A stretch of 64,000 bases of DNA from Octadecabacter temperatus (GTDB taxonomy: Bacteria; Pseudomonadota; Alphaproteobacteria; Rhodobacterales; Rhodobacteraceae), in contig NZ_CP012160.1 of assembly GCF_001187845.1 (NCBI RefSeq), positions 2,666,001 to 2,730,000 on the forward strand. Direction: 5' to 3'. Below, one piece after another: positions 7,949 through 17,302 of this stretch. The translations under genes were made by a program, and so were the position numbers. Positions within the stretch are counted from its first letter, which is position 1; each line of letters starts with the position of its first letter. A model generated the notes under the pieces. It saw only the letters and a program-made list of their open reading frames with translations. It ran no database searches and was not told the origin of the DNA.

Positions 7949-9427
7949 ATGCTTGATTCCAAAACTGACCTCAAATCGATGCTCACCCGTCCTGACCTTG
8001 TCTGCACCGAAGCTTTTGTTGGCGGCAAATGGGTAAAAGCCAAGTCAGGCAAATCATTTGACGTCACCAACCCCGCGCGTGGCGATGTGATTGCCCAAGT
8101 TGCCGACCTCAGCCGCGAAGAAGTCGCAGACGCAATCGAAGCCGCCGACGACGCCCGGCACGCTTGGGCCAAACGGACCGCCAAAGACCGCGGGAGCGTC
8201 TTGCGCAAATGGAACGATCTGTTGTTAGCAAACGCAGACGACCTCGCCACGATCATGACCGCAGAACAAGGGAAACCACTCGCCGAAGCACGCGGTGAAG
8301 TCGCCTATGGCGCGTCCTTCGTTGAATGGTTCGCGGAAGAAGCCAAACGCGTTTATGGTGAGACAATTCCCGCCCACCAACCCAACCTGCGCATCAGCGT
8401 TATCAAGCAACCTATTGGCGTTGCTGCGGGCATTACACCTTGGAATTTCCCCAACGCCATGATCGCCCGCAAAGTTGCGCCTGCATTGGCCGCTGGCTGC
8501 GGCTTCGTGGTGCGGCCATCCGAACTCACACCGCTGTCGGCGCTCGCGATGGCTAAACTCGCCCAAGAAGCGGGCCTGCCTGATGGCTTGTTCTCTGTCG
8601 TCACGTCGACGGATGCATCCGGAATCGGCAAAGAGTTTTGCGAGAACCACACCGTACGTAAATTGACCTTCACGGGATCCACAAATGTCGGGCGTATCTT
8701 ACTCAGGCAAGCTGCAGATCAGGTGATGAAATGTTCAATGGAACTGGGTGGCAACGCACCCTTTATTGTATTTGATGACGCCGACATAGACGCCGCAATC
8801 CAAGGCGCGATGATCTCCAAGTTCCGCAACAACGGGCAAACCTGCGTCTGCGCCAACCGCATTTACGTTCAGGCGGGTGTCTACGATGAATTCGCTGAAA
8901 AGCTGAAAACTGCGGTTGAGGCGCTTAAAGTCGGGGATGGGTTTGGAAGCGGAACCGAACTCGGCCCGCTTATCGGCGACAACGCGGTGAAGAAAGTTCA
9001 AGAGCACCTTGATGATGCAACCTCCAAAGGCGGCACCATCACCACCGGCGGCAAGCCCCACGATCTGGGTGGTACGTTCTTTGAGCCGACCATCATCACG
9101 AATGCCACCAAAGACATGCTGGTCAGTACCGATGAAACCTTCGGACCCTTCGCTCCACTGTTCAAATTTGAGGACGAAGATGACGTGATTGCACTGGCCA
9201 ACGACACGATCTTCGGCCTCGCTGCTTATTTCTACGCCAATGATCTGCGCCGTGTCACCAAAGTGGCCGAGGCCCTGGAATACGGCATGGTTGGTGTGAA
9301 TTCCGGCCTCATCTCCACCGAAGTCGCCCCATTTGGCGGCGTCAAACAATCCGGCTTGGGCCGCGAAGGGTCACACCACGGTATGGATGACTACATGGAA
9401 ATGAAATACATCTGCATGAGCGTCTAA
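7949..9427 (+). CDS. gabD: NAD(P)-dependent succinate-semialdehyde dehydrogenase
   Basis: A 492-residue aldehyde dehydrogenase. It would oxidise succinate semialdehyde to succinate, feeding GABA-shunt carbon into the TCA cycle. Visible motifs are the GITPWNFP cofactor region, FTGSTNVGR, MELGGNAPFIVF with the general-base glutamate, and NNGQTCVCANR with the catalytic cysteine. The ATG at 7949 has CCGGAG six bases upstream; an earlier in-frame ATG at 7919 lacks this. The family is certain, but substrate specificity within the GabD/SSADH group is inferred. Confidence 0.88.
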   Translation: MLDSKTDLKSMLTRPDLVCTEAFVGGKWVKAKSGKSFDVTNPARGDVIAQVADLSREEVADAIEAADDARHAWAKRTAKDRGSVLRKWNDLLLANADDLATIMTAEQGKPLAEARGEVAYGASFVEWFAEEAKRVYGETIPAHQPNLRISVIKQPIGVAAGITPWNFPNAMIARKVAPALAAGCGFVVRPSELTPLSALAMAKLAQEAGLPDGLFSVVTSTDASGIGKEFCENHTVRKLTFTGSTNVGRILLRQAADQVMKCSMELGGNAPFIVFDDADIDAAIQGAMISKFRNNGQTCVCANRIYVQAGVYDEFAEKLKTAVEALKVGDGFGSGTELGPLIGDNAVKKVQEHLDDATSKGGTITTGGKPHDLGGTFFEPTIITNATKDMLVSTDETFGPFAPLFKFEDEDDVIALANDTIFGLAAYFYANDLRRVTKVAEALEYGMVGVNSGLISTEVAPFGGVKQSGLGREGSHHGMDDYMEMKYICMSV

Positions 9428-9433
9428 AAACTG

Positions 9434-9465
9434 CCTTGCTGCGCATGAAACCATGCGCAGCAAGG
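9434..9465. terminator. Perfect 14-bp hairpin between convergent genes
   Basis: CCTTGCTGCGCATG and its exact complement are separated by AAAC, directly after the dehydrogenase stop. No T-run follows, so it may act as a 3'-end stabiliser or a factor-assisted terminator. Confidence 0.55.
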
Positions 9466-9478
9466 TCATGTATGAATG

Positions 9479-10090
9479 TTACGGCGGCACAGCCATTATG
9501 AAATGTGTGAGGATATTGTCCGCCACATAAAACCCGCAATGAAGCCCATAAGAAAGTGTCGCTCCGTTACGCATCGCCAGCATAACGTTCGGTACAACGA
9601 CACCAAAGCAAATCGCAGCGATTGTATACCGCGCGACGTATAACACCGTGACATTGTTGAAAATCAACGTCAGGTGAAACAGTCCAAACCGGGCTGCCGT
9701 CAACAAACCAAGCTGCAACGTTTGCCACCTGAATGCATGGAAGATCAGAACGATTGTCAGGATCAAAACTTGCTGAAAGAGAATTTCGAACGATTTTGGA
9801 ATGTAACACACCGCATCCGCGAACATGAACTCCGGCGGATCGAGGGGTGCGAGCGTCAGATCAATTTCAGGCAAAGCGGGCAGAACAACGAGAGTAAAAC
9901 CGGCGATCAAGCCAAGCACAGTTAGGATCGGGACAACGCCGTGAACCGATGGATGCCAACTGCGCAGACGATGCTGGAACAGAAGCACCGCAATGATTGT
10001 GAAGCCCAAATAATAAACCGAGTAAACGAACGGTGCATCCTGATACCCGTTAGACAGCCCCAAACCAGCCGATGGGCTCCAGGGACACAC
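9479..10090 (-). pseudogene. Membrane protein gene, probably 5'-truncated
   Basis: A 203-residue open frame with about six hydrophobic helices, of CAAX-protease-like layout but without motifs I can confirm. The only available start is GTG at 10090. The frame is closed by a TAA six bases upstream, no ribosome-binding site is visible, and the first helix seems to begin mid-protein (GLGLSNGYQDAPFVYSVYY). It abuts a second, oppositely oriented gene fragment at 10116. I read it as a gene that lost its 5' end, but a short functional membrane protein cannot be excluded. Confidence 0.45.
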
Positions 10091-10115
10091 GTGTTATAGC
10101 CCGCTAGGCGAGGTT

Positions 10116-10439
10116 TTGGTTGATCAAGGCTTCGATACGGATCGCTTCGCAGATGGCCAGCTTTACATGCCGGAATTCGATGTTTGCGCCGAAATATCAT
10201 CTACCGAAGCCGGCACAACAGTCGACTTGGCCGAGTGTAACGACGACTCGATGCAAAGCATTGTTTTTTCTGGCGAGGGTACAATCACCCCTGCATCAGC
10301 TACAGACATGTGCCTGACACTCGCCGATGACACACGGACGGGGCGCAGCGACACCAACCAGATCAAAGTCCTTTCGCTTGAAACTTGCAGCGAAGATCGC
10401 GCTGCGAACCAAACTTGGGGCAACCGCACGGTCGAATAA
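10116..10439 (+). pseudogene. Fragment of a ricin-B-type lectin-like secreted protein
   Basis: A 107-residue frame starting at TTG with poor ribosome-binding spacing and no signal peptide. Six cysteines and repeated CxxL/QxW-like spacing (DVCAEISS, DMCLTLADD, ETCSEDRAANQTW) recall ricin-B lectin repeats of exported proteins. The lack of an export signal and the closed frame immediately upstream suggest it is the 3' remainder of a longer gene. The lectin assignment is tentative. Confidence 0.4.
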
Positions 10440-10465
10440 CTTACGCCTGACGATTGAAAAATATG

Positions 10466-10497
10466 GGCCGCTTTTGGTGCTCTTACCGAAGGCGGCC
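10466..10497 (+). terminator. Hairpin after the lectin-like fragment
   Basis: GGCCGC and GCGGCC enclose a further TTGGT/ACCGAA pairing, followed by CTTATT. A plausible weak terminator. Confidence 0.4.
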
Positions 10498-10571
10498 TTA
10501 TTGCGTTTTCACAGCTTGGCTTCTGCTTCGCACAGCTTGCACGTACCCCCTCCATCCGCCATTACAGGTCT

Positions 10572-10985
10572 ATGGATTGGATCAAGATCATACATATTCT
10601 CAGCGTTATGGGTTGGATGACATCCATTTTCGCCGTCCCCCGTGCGCTCATCTATTGGAAACGCGACTTTGCAAAAACGGGCGTGTTCGGGCCCCTTGGT
10701 GACCTAACCTTCCGTCTGTACCGTTTTTCCGCAGGCCTCATGGTCATTGCCTTGCTAACTGGCATCTACCTCGGTGCTGCCGTTTTTGCGTTCGATACAT
10801 GGGTGATCGTCAAACTCGGCCTCGTGGCTTTGTTGTTCATCCATTACATGATGACAGGTGGCATGGTCATGCGCGCTAAAAAGGGTGAGTTCCGCGAAAG
10901 CGACATGTACCTGCGTATCTTTAATGAAATCAGCGTGCTGGGCGTCATCGCGATCCTATGGGTCGTGGTTACCAAACCTTTTTAA
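10572..10985 (+). CDS. CopD/HemJ-like four-helix membrane protein
   Basis: A 137-residue integral membrane protein with four hydrophobic helices. The first carries KIIHILSVMGWM with the conserved histidine of the HemJ/CopD group, followed by PRALIYW and an RLYRF loop. HemJ proteins are haem-binding protoporphyrinogen oxidases and CopD proteins handle copper. Which activity applies cannot be told here, as no haem or copper gene is adjacent. The ATG at 10572 follows a pyrimidine-rich stretch without a strong ribosome-binding site. Confidence 0.7.
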   Translation: MDWIKIIHILSVMGWMTSIFAVPRALIYWKRDFAKTGVFGPLGDLTFRLYRFSAGLMVIALLTGIYLGAAVFAFDTWVIVKLGLVALLFIHYMMTGGMVMRAKKGEFRESDMYLRIFNEISVLGVIAILWVVVTKPF

Positions 10986-11030
10986 CTTTTCTTCCAAGGA
11001 TTGACGTTTCACCCCCGTCATACCCTAGTG

Positions 11031-11573
11031 ATGCGTATGACAGTTAGCGACGAAGACTTGGCCCAAGCAGCGGCAAATGGCGACGGACAGGCTTTTTCTA
11101 GCCTGATCGCCCGCCAGTACGACCGCCTGTTTCGCCTTTGTTTTCGGCTAACGGGCTCAAAACACGAAGCTGAAGACCTTACCCAAGACATTTGCGCCGC
11201 CCTGCCTGCCAAACTCGCAAGCTACAAACGCCAATCGAAAGTCACCACATGGCTGTACCGCGTGGCCGTTAACGCCTCCCATGATCGTCGCCGCAAACAG
11301 GCCACCCATGGTAAAGCGGCAGACGGCTGGGGCGATTGGGAACTGAACCGCCAGGCGGTGATAGAGGAAAACGCTGAACGCGCTGATTGGCTGACCCAAG
11401 CCATGCGCCAACTCGCGCCAGACCTGCGCGATACACTGGCCCTCGTACTAGATGATATGACCCATTCCGAAGCTGGCGAAATTCTTGGCGTTTCAGAAGG
11501 CACCATTAGCTGGCGTCTTTCAGAAGCTCGAAAACACTTGAAATCCCTTAAGGAAAAGGAGGGCGCAGCATGA
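11031..11573 (+). CDS. ECF-type RNA polymerase sigma factor
   Basis: About 180 residues. Region 2 is seen at FSSLIARQYDRLFRLCFRL through AEDLTQDICAALPAKL, and region 4 at LDDMTHSEAGEILGVSEGT, with the usual helix-turn-helix. The start is uncertain: ATG codons at 11031 and 11037 both give a proper N-terminus, while a TTG at 11001 abuts AAGGA too closely. The stop overlaps the following VWA gene (ATGA), implying one transcript and coupled translation, as with sigma/anti-sigma pairs. Confidence 0.88.
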   Translation: MRMTVSDEDLAQAAANGDGQAFSSLIARQYDRLFRLCFRLTGSKHEAEDLTQDICAALPAKLASYKRQSKVTTWLYRVAVNASHDRRRKQATHGKAADGWGDWELNRQAVIEENAERADWLTQAMRQLAPDLRDTLALVLDDMTHSEAGEILGVSEGTISWRLSEARKHLKSLKEKEGAA

Positions 11574-13675
11574 GTGACGAATTCAATCTAGACGACCTCA
11601 AGTCCGCAATGGACGACGCAATGCCCACACCAAATGCCGCGCGAAAGGCCGAAAATATCGCCCTCGCGACAAAAAACTTCGCCGATCTCCAAGGATCGCG
11701 CGACGCCGCCCGTCTCACTACCAGACCAACAAAATGGACTGGAGTAAAAGACATGCTGAAACATCTCACATCTCGTGGCGGATTGACCGTCACCACCGCC
11801 ATCGTCGCTTGCGGCTTCATGATCGGCACCCCTCAAGGGCGCGATATTTTGAACATCCCGACAACAGCGAAAGTGGCCGCACCGGATACTGTCGCGTTAG
11901 GTAGCACCGAAGGCGGACCGGCTACGCCACTCCAAACTGAAGAGCAAAGCAATGACGCCGGCCTTGCCAATATGGCGGAACCGATTTTGGATGTCGTCCC
12001 AACAGTGATGGCCGACGAGGTTCAAAGCCGCGTGCGCGCCGAAACACTTCAGCAGCAATCTGCCGATCCTAGCGCCCTCGCCTCCCCTTCACCCGTCGAG
12101 AATGCAGACATTTCAGGCATAACATTCTCTGGCACAGCCACTTTGGGTTACAATGATACCGTAATGCCGGAATCTGCAGACGGCTTCTATTCTGACCTCA
12201 GTGTCGAACTTTCACCCCGAACGCCCGGCCTTTCCGTTGGTGGTCTTACGGTTGACGATTTGGCTGCCCAACTCCAGCCCGAAGCCGCCACCGAAGCTTT
12301 CGCTAACGATGTCCCGAACCCGCTGAAAATCACGTCACACGAGCCAGTTTCCACATTCTCAATTGACGTGGACACCGCCGCCTATTCCCTCGTCCGGTCC
12401 TCCCTGACACGCGGCCAGCTTCCACCTGCCGACGCCGTGCGCATCGAAGAACTGATCAACTATTTCCCTTACGGTTACGCTGCACCCGAAGGCCCGCACC
12501 CCTTCCAACCGACTGTCAACGTTTTCGAAACGCCGTGGAACGCCGACACGCAATTGGTCCACATTGGCATCCAAGGCGAAATGCCCGCAGTAGAAGACCG
12601 CCCGCCGCTGAATCTCGTGTTCTTAATCGACACATCTGGATCAATGGAATCCGCCGACAAACTACCCCTGCTGCGCCAGTCCTTCCGCCTGATGCTCGAC
12701 AACCTGCGCCCGGAAGATGAAGTCGCAATCGTTACCTATGCGGGCTCAACCTCAATCGCGCTGGAGCCGACCCAAGCGTCTGACCGTACGGCAATCTTGA
12801 AAGCCCTAAGTGACCTGCGTGCAGGTGGCTCCACCAACGGCCAAGGCGGGATCGAAGCCGCTTACGCGATGGCCCAGACGATGACTGAGGACGGAGACGT
12901 CTCTCGCGTGATCCTTGCCACGGACGGCGATTTCAACGTCGGCCTGTCAGATCCACGGGGTCTTGAAACCTACATCGAAGACAAACGCGACAGTGGCACC
13001 TACCTGTCCGTCCTCGGCTTTGGTCGCGGCAATCTGCAAGACGCCACGATGCAGTCCCTAGCCCAAAACGGCAACGGAACGGCGGCTTATATCGACACCT
13101 TGTCTGAGGCGCAGAAAGTTCTTGTCGACAATCTGACCGGCGCGTTGTTCCCAATCGCCAATGATGTAAAAATCCAAGTGGAATTCAACCCCGCGACCAT
13201 CGCCGAATATCGTCTCATCGGCTACGAAACCCGCGCGCTGAACCGTGAGGATTTCAACAACGACGCTGTTGATGCTGGTGAACTTGGCGCGGGCCACACC
13301 GTCACGGCGATCTATGAAATCACGCCCGTTGGCTCGCCTGCGCAATTGTCTGATCCACTGCGCTACCAAGCGGCCGAAACAACCAGCACCTCTGACGAGC
13401 TCGGCTTCCTGCGCCTGCGGTACAAAGCCCCGGGCGAAGATAATAGCCAGCTGATCGAAACCCCGTTCACCAGCACTGGAACGCCGGGAACTGACGCCTT
13501 GTTCGCGGCCTCAATTGCAGGCTTCGGTCAACTTCTTCGGGATAACACCTACCTCAACGATTGGGGCTGGGATGACGCAATCGCGCTGGCCAATGCCAAC
13601 CGCGGAGACGACCAATTCGGTTATCGTACGGAAGCAGTGCAACTCATGCGTCTCGCGCAGTCGCTGAGCAACTAA
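11570..13675 (+). CDS. Transmembrane VWA protein (YfbK type), likely sigma-factor partner
   Basis: A 701-residue protein. The first 65 or so residues are cytoplasmic-looking and helical. A membrane segment lies at about 72-88 (LTVTTAIVACGFMIGTP). A long linker follows, then a YfbK-type N-terminal domain (EPVSTFSIDVDTAAYS), a von Willebrand A domain with MIDAS DTSGSM starting at Asp 354, and a C-terminal DUF3520-like region. The order of cytoplasmic stub, one TM and large periplasmic domain, together with the ATGA overlap with the ECF sigma gene, fits a membrane anti-sigma factor with a sensing VWA domain. That role is inferred; no zinc anti-sigma motif was seen. Confidence 0.85.
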   Translation: MSDEFNLDDLKSAMDDAMPTPNAARKAENIALATKNFADLQGSRDAARLTTRPTKWTGVKDMLKHLTSRGGLTVTTAIVACGFMIGTPQGRDILNIPTTAKVAAPDTVALGSTEGGPATPLQTEEQSNDAGLANMAEPILDVVPTVMADEVQSRVRAETLQQQSADPSALASPSPVENADISGITFSGTATLGYNDTVMPESADGFYSDLSVELSPRTPGLSVGGLTVDDLAAQLQPEAATEAFANDVPNPLKITSHEPVSTFSIDVDTAAYSLVRSSLTRGQLPPADAVRIEELINYFPYGYAAPEGPHPFQPTVNVFETPWNADTQLVHIGIQGEMPAVEDRPPLNLVFLIDTSGSMESADKLPLLRQSFRLMLDNLRPEDEVAIVTYAGSTSIALEPTQASDRTAILKALSDLRAGGSTNGQGGIEAAYAMAQTMTEDGDVSRVILATDGDFNVGLSDPRGLETYIEDKRDSGTYLSVLGFGRGNLQDATMQSLAQNGNGTAAYIDTLSEAQKVLVDNLTGALFPIANDVKIQVEFNPATIAEYRLIGYETRALNREDFNNDAVDAGELGAGHTVTAIYEITPVGSPAQLSDPLRYQAAETTSTSDELGFLRLRYKAPGEDNSQLIETPFTSTGTPGTDALFAASIAGFGQLLRDNTYLNDWGWDDAIALANANRGDDQFGYRTEAVQLMRLAQSLSN

Positions 13676-13690
13676 CGCCGTCATCTTCGC

Positions 13691-13726
13691 AAAAAACCGC
13701 CGGAGGCATCCAACGCTGCCTTCGGC
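13691..13726 (-). terminator. Intrinsic terminator of the VOC-YafY operon
   Basis: On the minus strand, GCCGAAGGCA pairs with TGCCTCCGGC (one wobble), and the stem is followed by six T. It lies just past the stop of the YafY-type regulator. It may also serve the convergent VWA transcript. Confidence 0.7.
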
Positions 13727-13734
13727 CATCACTG

Positions 13735-14424
13735 TTACCGAGGCGCACCGCGATCGACGGTCGCATAAAAGTCCCGCAACGACCGGCCTTTCTCAACCTT
13801 GAACGGTCCGATTTCTTGCATTCCTTTAATTCGATCCAAACGGAACATCCGGAAGTCATCGCGCAATTCACACCACCCCACGACCGTCCAAACCTTTCCC
13901 CAAAACCACAGCCCAAGCGGGCGGATGATACGAAGCGACGTCGCGCCATGCTGGTCCGCGTAATCCAGCTCTAACCGAATACGCCCGTCCGCCGCCGCTT
14001 CAATCCGGTCTATTCGCGCACGAATTTCATCCGTCATATTGTGCATTGTAAACGCGTGAACAGGCACCGCCGCAGCCTTCGCGCGGGCTTCATCGGGCAA
14101 CACCGCCTCGATCTTGACCAGCGCTTCTTCGGCTGCCGCCGCCATGGATGCACCACCCCAGGCACGGATCATTCGCGCTCCGGCGACAAGTGCGACTATT
14201 TCTTCTGAATTGAACATAAGCGGCGGCAGGTCGTACCCCGCCCTCATCACATACCCGACGCCAGCCTCGCCCTCGATAGGCACACCAGAGCCGACCAGAT
14301 CCGCCACGTCGCGGTAAACGGTCCGCTTTGTGACCTCGAGCCGTTCGGCCAACATCTGGGCCGTAAGCAGCCGACCGCCCCGCAGATATTGAACAATCTG
14401 GAAAAGGCGGTCGGCTCGTCTCAT
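13735..14424 (-). CDS. YafY-family (HTH-11/WYL) transcriptional regulator
   Basis: A 229-residue regulator. The N-terminal winged helix (LTAQMLAERLEVTKRTVYRD) is typical of DeoR/YafY-like repressors. The C-terminal half is a WYL-type ligand or nucleic-acid sensing region. Its ATG overlaps the stop of the upstream VOC gene (TAATG), so the two are coupled. A perfect palindrome in front of that operon (14853-14876) is its likely autoregulatory operator. Confidence 0.85.
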   Translation of the reverse strand: MRRADRLFQIVQYLRGGRLLTAQMLAERLEVTKRTVYRDVADLVGSGVPIEGEAGVGYVMRAGYDLPPLMFNSEEIVALVAGARMIRAWGGASMAAAAEEALVKIEAVLPDEARAKAAAVPVHAFTMHNMTDEIRARIDRIEAAADGRIRLELDYADQHGATSLRIIRPLGLWFWGKVWTVVGWCELRDDFRMFRLDRIKGMQEIGPFKVEKGRSLRDFYATVDRGAPR

Positions 14425-14807
14425 TAAGCGGCTTTCACTTCGAACATGCCGATGGAGTTGCCATCCAGATCAGTCATGTATTGAAAGCGACCCGGCGGAA
14501 TGTCGACGATCGGCCCAAGCACCTGTCCTCCAGCTTTGCCCACGCGCTCGGCCGTTGCTTCGAGCGTATCGGTCACAGTCAAATGAACCGTCGTGCCAGA
14601 ATTTGCCGCAGGCTTACCCGGGTACAAGTGCCCGCCGCCGCCGTTGTCAGCTCCGTTCAGGATAACAATCGGGTTTGGGCCCATGTCGGTCACCAACTGG
14701 GACGACCAGCCAAAAGCGGCATCGTAGAACTTGTGGGATGCGTCGAGGTCAGTCACCGGAATTTCGATCCATGCGGTCATTGGTTGTGTTTGGGGTTGGT
14801 CAGTCAT
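14424..14807 (-). CDS. VOC-family (glyoxalase/bleomycin-resistance-like) protein
   Basis: A 127-residue protein with the paired beta-alpha-beta-beta-beta motif of the vicinal-oxygen-chelate fold (ITAWIEIPV-like opening MTAWIEIPVTDLDAS, later GHLYPGKPA and QYMTDLDGNSIGMFE). The C-terminal glutamate is a usual metal ligand. AAGGAG lies eight bases before the ATG. The substrate is unknown. The partner regulator and palindromic operator suggest that it is induced by the compound it acts on. Confidence 0.82.
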   Translation of the reverse strand: MTDQPQTQPMTAWIEIPVTDLDASHKFYDAAFGWSSQLVTDMGPNPIVILNGADNGGGGHLYPGKPAANSGTTVHLTVTDTLEATAERVGKAGGQVLGPIVDIPPGRFQYMTDLDGNSIGMFEVKAA

Positions 14808-14852
14808 TTCTCATCTCCTTGAGTTTGTTGATGAGAGCCTTTTGGCACACCC

Positions 14853-14876
14853 CTGCTGACAGCATACTGTCAGCAG
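14853..14876. promoter_or_regulatory. Perfect palindrome, likely YafY-regulator operator
   Basis: CTGCTGACAG-CATA-CTGTCAGCAG lies 46 bases upstream of the VOC/YafY operon and just after the hydroxypyruvate isomerase stop. No T-run follows in either direction, which argues against a terminator. An extra half-site, TGTCAG, follows. Confidence 0.6.
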
Positions 14877-14880
14877 CATG

Positions 14881-15636
14881 TCAGTTGATCCAAGAAAGAT
14901 TTTCCTCGGTCCGTCCTACTGGGTGATATTCGCCGCTGATCCACCCTTTATAGTTATTCTTTTTCAGTAGCTTAAAGAAAGTTGGATAGTCGAAATCACC
15001 GCCTTCGGGTTCATGTCGATCCGGCACGCCGCCGACCTGAATATGCGCCACTTTATGACGTACCTTGTCCCAAACACCCAAAACGTCGCCCTCGATTCGG
15101 GCGGCGTGATAGGCATCAAATTGCAAATGCAGGTTCGGCGCATCGACTTCATCCAACATCTCAAGCGCTAGATCGAAACTGTTCAGGAAATATCCCGGCA
15201 TGTCGTGGGTATTGATCGGCTCAATCGTCAGGCTTTGCTTTGGCGCAAATGCCGCCGCCCATTTCAGGTTTTCAACGAAACACGCCCGCGCGTCCGGCCC
15301 TTCGGCGACGCCCGCCATAATATGTACATGCTCCGCGCCCAGCGCGCCTGCGTAACGGATCGTGCGTCGGAAAGACTGCTGAAACCGCGTTTCTTCACCA
15401 ACGACCGCTGCGAACCCGCGCGGTCCATCTGGGTCTATGTAGTTAGGGGGTGGGCAGTTTATCAGCGCCAGCGGCATCTTTGCCCGTGCCAACACCGCGC
15501 CCAGCTCAGCTGCGTTTACGTCATACGGGAAAAGGATTTCCACACCTTCAAACCCTGCTTTCGCCGCCTCAATCGGACGTTCAAGCACAGGATATTCGGT
15601 GAACAGCATCGTCAGGTTTGCACAGAACCGCGACAC
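14881..15636 (-). CDS. hyi: Hydroxypyruvate isomerase
   Basis: A 251-residue TIM-barrel protein of the xylose-isomerase-like superfamily that interconverts hydroxypyruvate and tartronate semialdehyde in glyoxylate metabolism. Family features are the ANLTMLFTEYP opening, the EPINTHDMPGY metal-site glutamate, HLQFDAYH, and a C-terminal GWISGEYHP glutamate. The GTG start overlaps the upstream DUF1285 stop (TAGTG), with GGAG about ten bases before. It may connect with the glycolate oxidase operon at 24.5 kb, but that link is only metabolic. Confidence 0.85.
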   Translation of the reverse strand: MSRFCANLTMLFTEYPVLERPIEAAKAGFEGVEILFPYDVNAAELGAVLARAKMPLALINCPPPNYIDPDGPRGFAAVVGEETRFQQSFRRTIRYAGALGAEHVHIMAGVAEGPDARACFVENLKWAAAFAPKQSLTIEPINTHDMPGYFLNSFDLALEMLDEVDAPNLHLQFDAYHAARIEGDVLGVWDKVRHKVAHIQVGGVPDRHEPEGGDFDYPTFFKLLKKNNYKGWISGEYHPVGRTEENLSWIN

Positions 15637-16229
15637 TAAACGTCTAACTCCGCCTCTGGAATGATCGGAAAAAATTGCCCGCCAGACCTAACGCCAAACC
15701 AATCCTCGCCGTCATGATTCGCCGTCTCCCCAATATCGACAAGCCGATAAAACGATTTGCGATCTATCAACGCCTCAAGGTTGCGACGCACCAAAACGTA
15801 AGGGCTCGGCTCGCCCGTTTCAGAATCCCGCACCACACGAATTGGGTGGTCAGCCCCCGCCACGGCAAAATCCCCGACATTGGTTTCGAACCGCAAATTA
15901 TCGCCAACACGTTCAAAATCCACCGCCACGAAAGGTGCATCTTCGACAGTGATTCCTACCTTCTCAACCGGTGTCACCAGAAAATAGTCGTCCCCGTCTT
16001 TGCGAATAATCGTCGAAAACAGCTTCACTAGCTCAATCCGCCCTATCGGGGTTCCCAAATAAAACCACGTCCCGTCCCGCGCGATCCGCATATCCAGATC
16101 ACCGCAAAACGGCGGATTCCACTTCTCAACAGGGGGCAAACCACGTACTTTGGCCGCCGCGCGTGCCGACGATGCGAGACTTTCCGCCGAAACAGTCACC
16201 GATCCATCACTTTCGTTTGTTTTCCCCAT
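15636..16229 (-). CDS. DUF1285-family protein
   Basis: A 197-residue soluble protein matching the DUF1285 pattern known in alphaproteobacteria ([22 protein letters not shown], then GTPIGR and [14 protein letters not shown]). The function is not known. It is the first gene of a two-gene unit with hyi and is divergent from the MoxR operon with 65 bases between the starts, an arrangement that suggests shared promoter DNA. Confidence 0.8.
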   Translation of the reverse strand: MGKTNESDGSVTVSAESLASSARAAAKVRGLPPVEKWNPPFCGDLDMRIARDGTWFYLGTPIGRIELVKLFSTIIRKDGDDYFLVTPVEKVGITVEDAPFVAVDFERVGDNLRFETNVGDFAVAGADHPIRVVRDSETGEPSPYVLVRRNLEALIDRKSFYRLVDIGETANHDGEDWFGVRSGGQFFPIIPEAELDV

Positions 16230-16294
16230 TGGGCTTGCCTGCGATATCTGTTCAACTATCCCGCGACTATATGCTTCAAAAGAAAGAGAATGCC

Positions 16295-17302
16295 ATGCCT
16301 TCCGACGCAGAGCTTGTGACCCAGATCGAAACCCTTGGCGGCAAACTGGCGCAAGCCCGCGCGTCCATCGCCAAACGCTTCATCGGGCAAGACAACGTCG
16401 TGGACCTGACGCTAACCTCGCTTCTATGTGGTGGACACGCATTGCTGATCGGTTTGCCCGGTTTGGGAAAGACGATGCTGGTCGACACGCTATCCACGGT
16501 AATGGGGCTAAACGGCAACCGGATCCAATTCACGCCTGATCTTATGCCTGCTGATATCCTCGGTTCCGAAGTTCTGGAGACCGCTGCTGATGGCACCCGT
16601 GATTTCCGCTTCATCGAAGGCCCTGTGTTCTGTCAGCTTCTGATGGCTGATGAAATCAACCGCGCCTCGCCGCGAACCCAGTCCGCACTGCTGCAAGCGA
16701 TGCAGGAAAAGGAAGTCACCATCGCGGGCGAACACCGCGCGTTAGGAACGCCTTTCCATGTCCTCGCGACGCAAAACCCAATTGAGCAAGAAGGCACCTA
16801 CCCGTTACCAGAAGCGCAACTTGACCGTTTCCTTGTCCAGATCGACGTGCCCTACCCAGACCGCGAAACCGAACGCGATATTCTGATCGCAACGACAGGT
16901 GTTGCTGAAGGTGAGGCCAGCGCCGTCTTCACAGCCGACGAACTCCTCGAAGCACAGACCTTGCTGCGCCGTATGCCAGTGGGTGATGCGATTGTGGAAA
17001 TGATCCTCGACCTCGTCCGTGCCTGCCGTCCAGATGATGAAACAGCACCCGACTTGGTTAAAGACACCGTCAGCTGGGGGCCCGGTCCGCGTGCTGCACA
17101 AGCTTTGATGCTGACAGTTCGCGCCAACGCATTGCTTGACGGGCGCCTTGTTCCGTCCGCCGAAGACGTGCGTGCTATGGCTGCCCCTGTGTTGACGCAC
17201 CGTATGGCGCTTTCCTTCGCGGCCCGCGCCCGCGGCGAAAGCCTCGCCAACGTGATCGACCAAGTCGCGACCCAAATCACAAGCGTTTCTAAAGCCGCAT
17301 GA
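16295..17302 (+). CDS. MoxR-type AAA+ ATPase
   Basis: A 335-residue AAA+ ATPase. It has Walker [11 protein letters not shown], Walker [14 protein letters not shown], sensor-1 [22 protein letters not shown], and a C-terminal lid. MoxR proteins act as chaperones that mature metal-containing or secreted complexes, usually together with VWA proteins. The ATG at 16295 has AAAGAGA upstream and is preferred to an ATG at 16271. Its stop overlaps the DUF58 gene (ATGA), and it leads a five-gene operon. Confidence 0.92.
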   Translation: MPSDAELVTQIETLGGKLAQARASIAKRFIGQDNVVDLTLTSLLCGGHALLIGLPGLGKTMLVDTLSTVMGLNGNRIQFTPDLMPADILGSEVLETAADGTRDFRFIEGPVFCQLLMADEINRASPRTQSALLQAMQEKEVTIAGEHRALGTPFHVLATQNPIEQEGTYPLPEAQLDRFLVQIDVPYPDRETERDILIATTGVAEGEASAVFTADELLEAQTLLRRMPVGDAIVEMILDLVRACRPDDETAPDLVKDTVSWGPGPRAAQALMLTVRANALLDGRLVPSAEDVRAMAAPVLTHRMALSFAARARGESLANVIDQVATQITSVSKAA

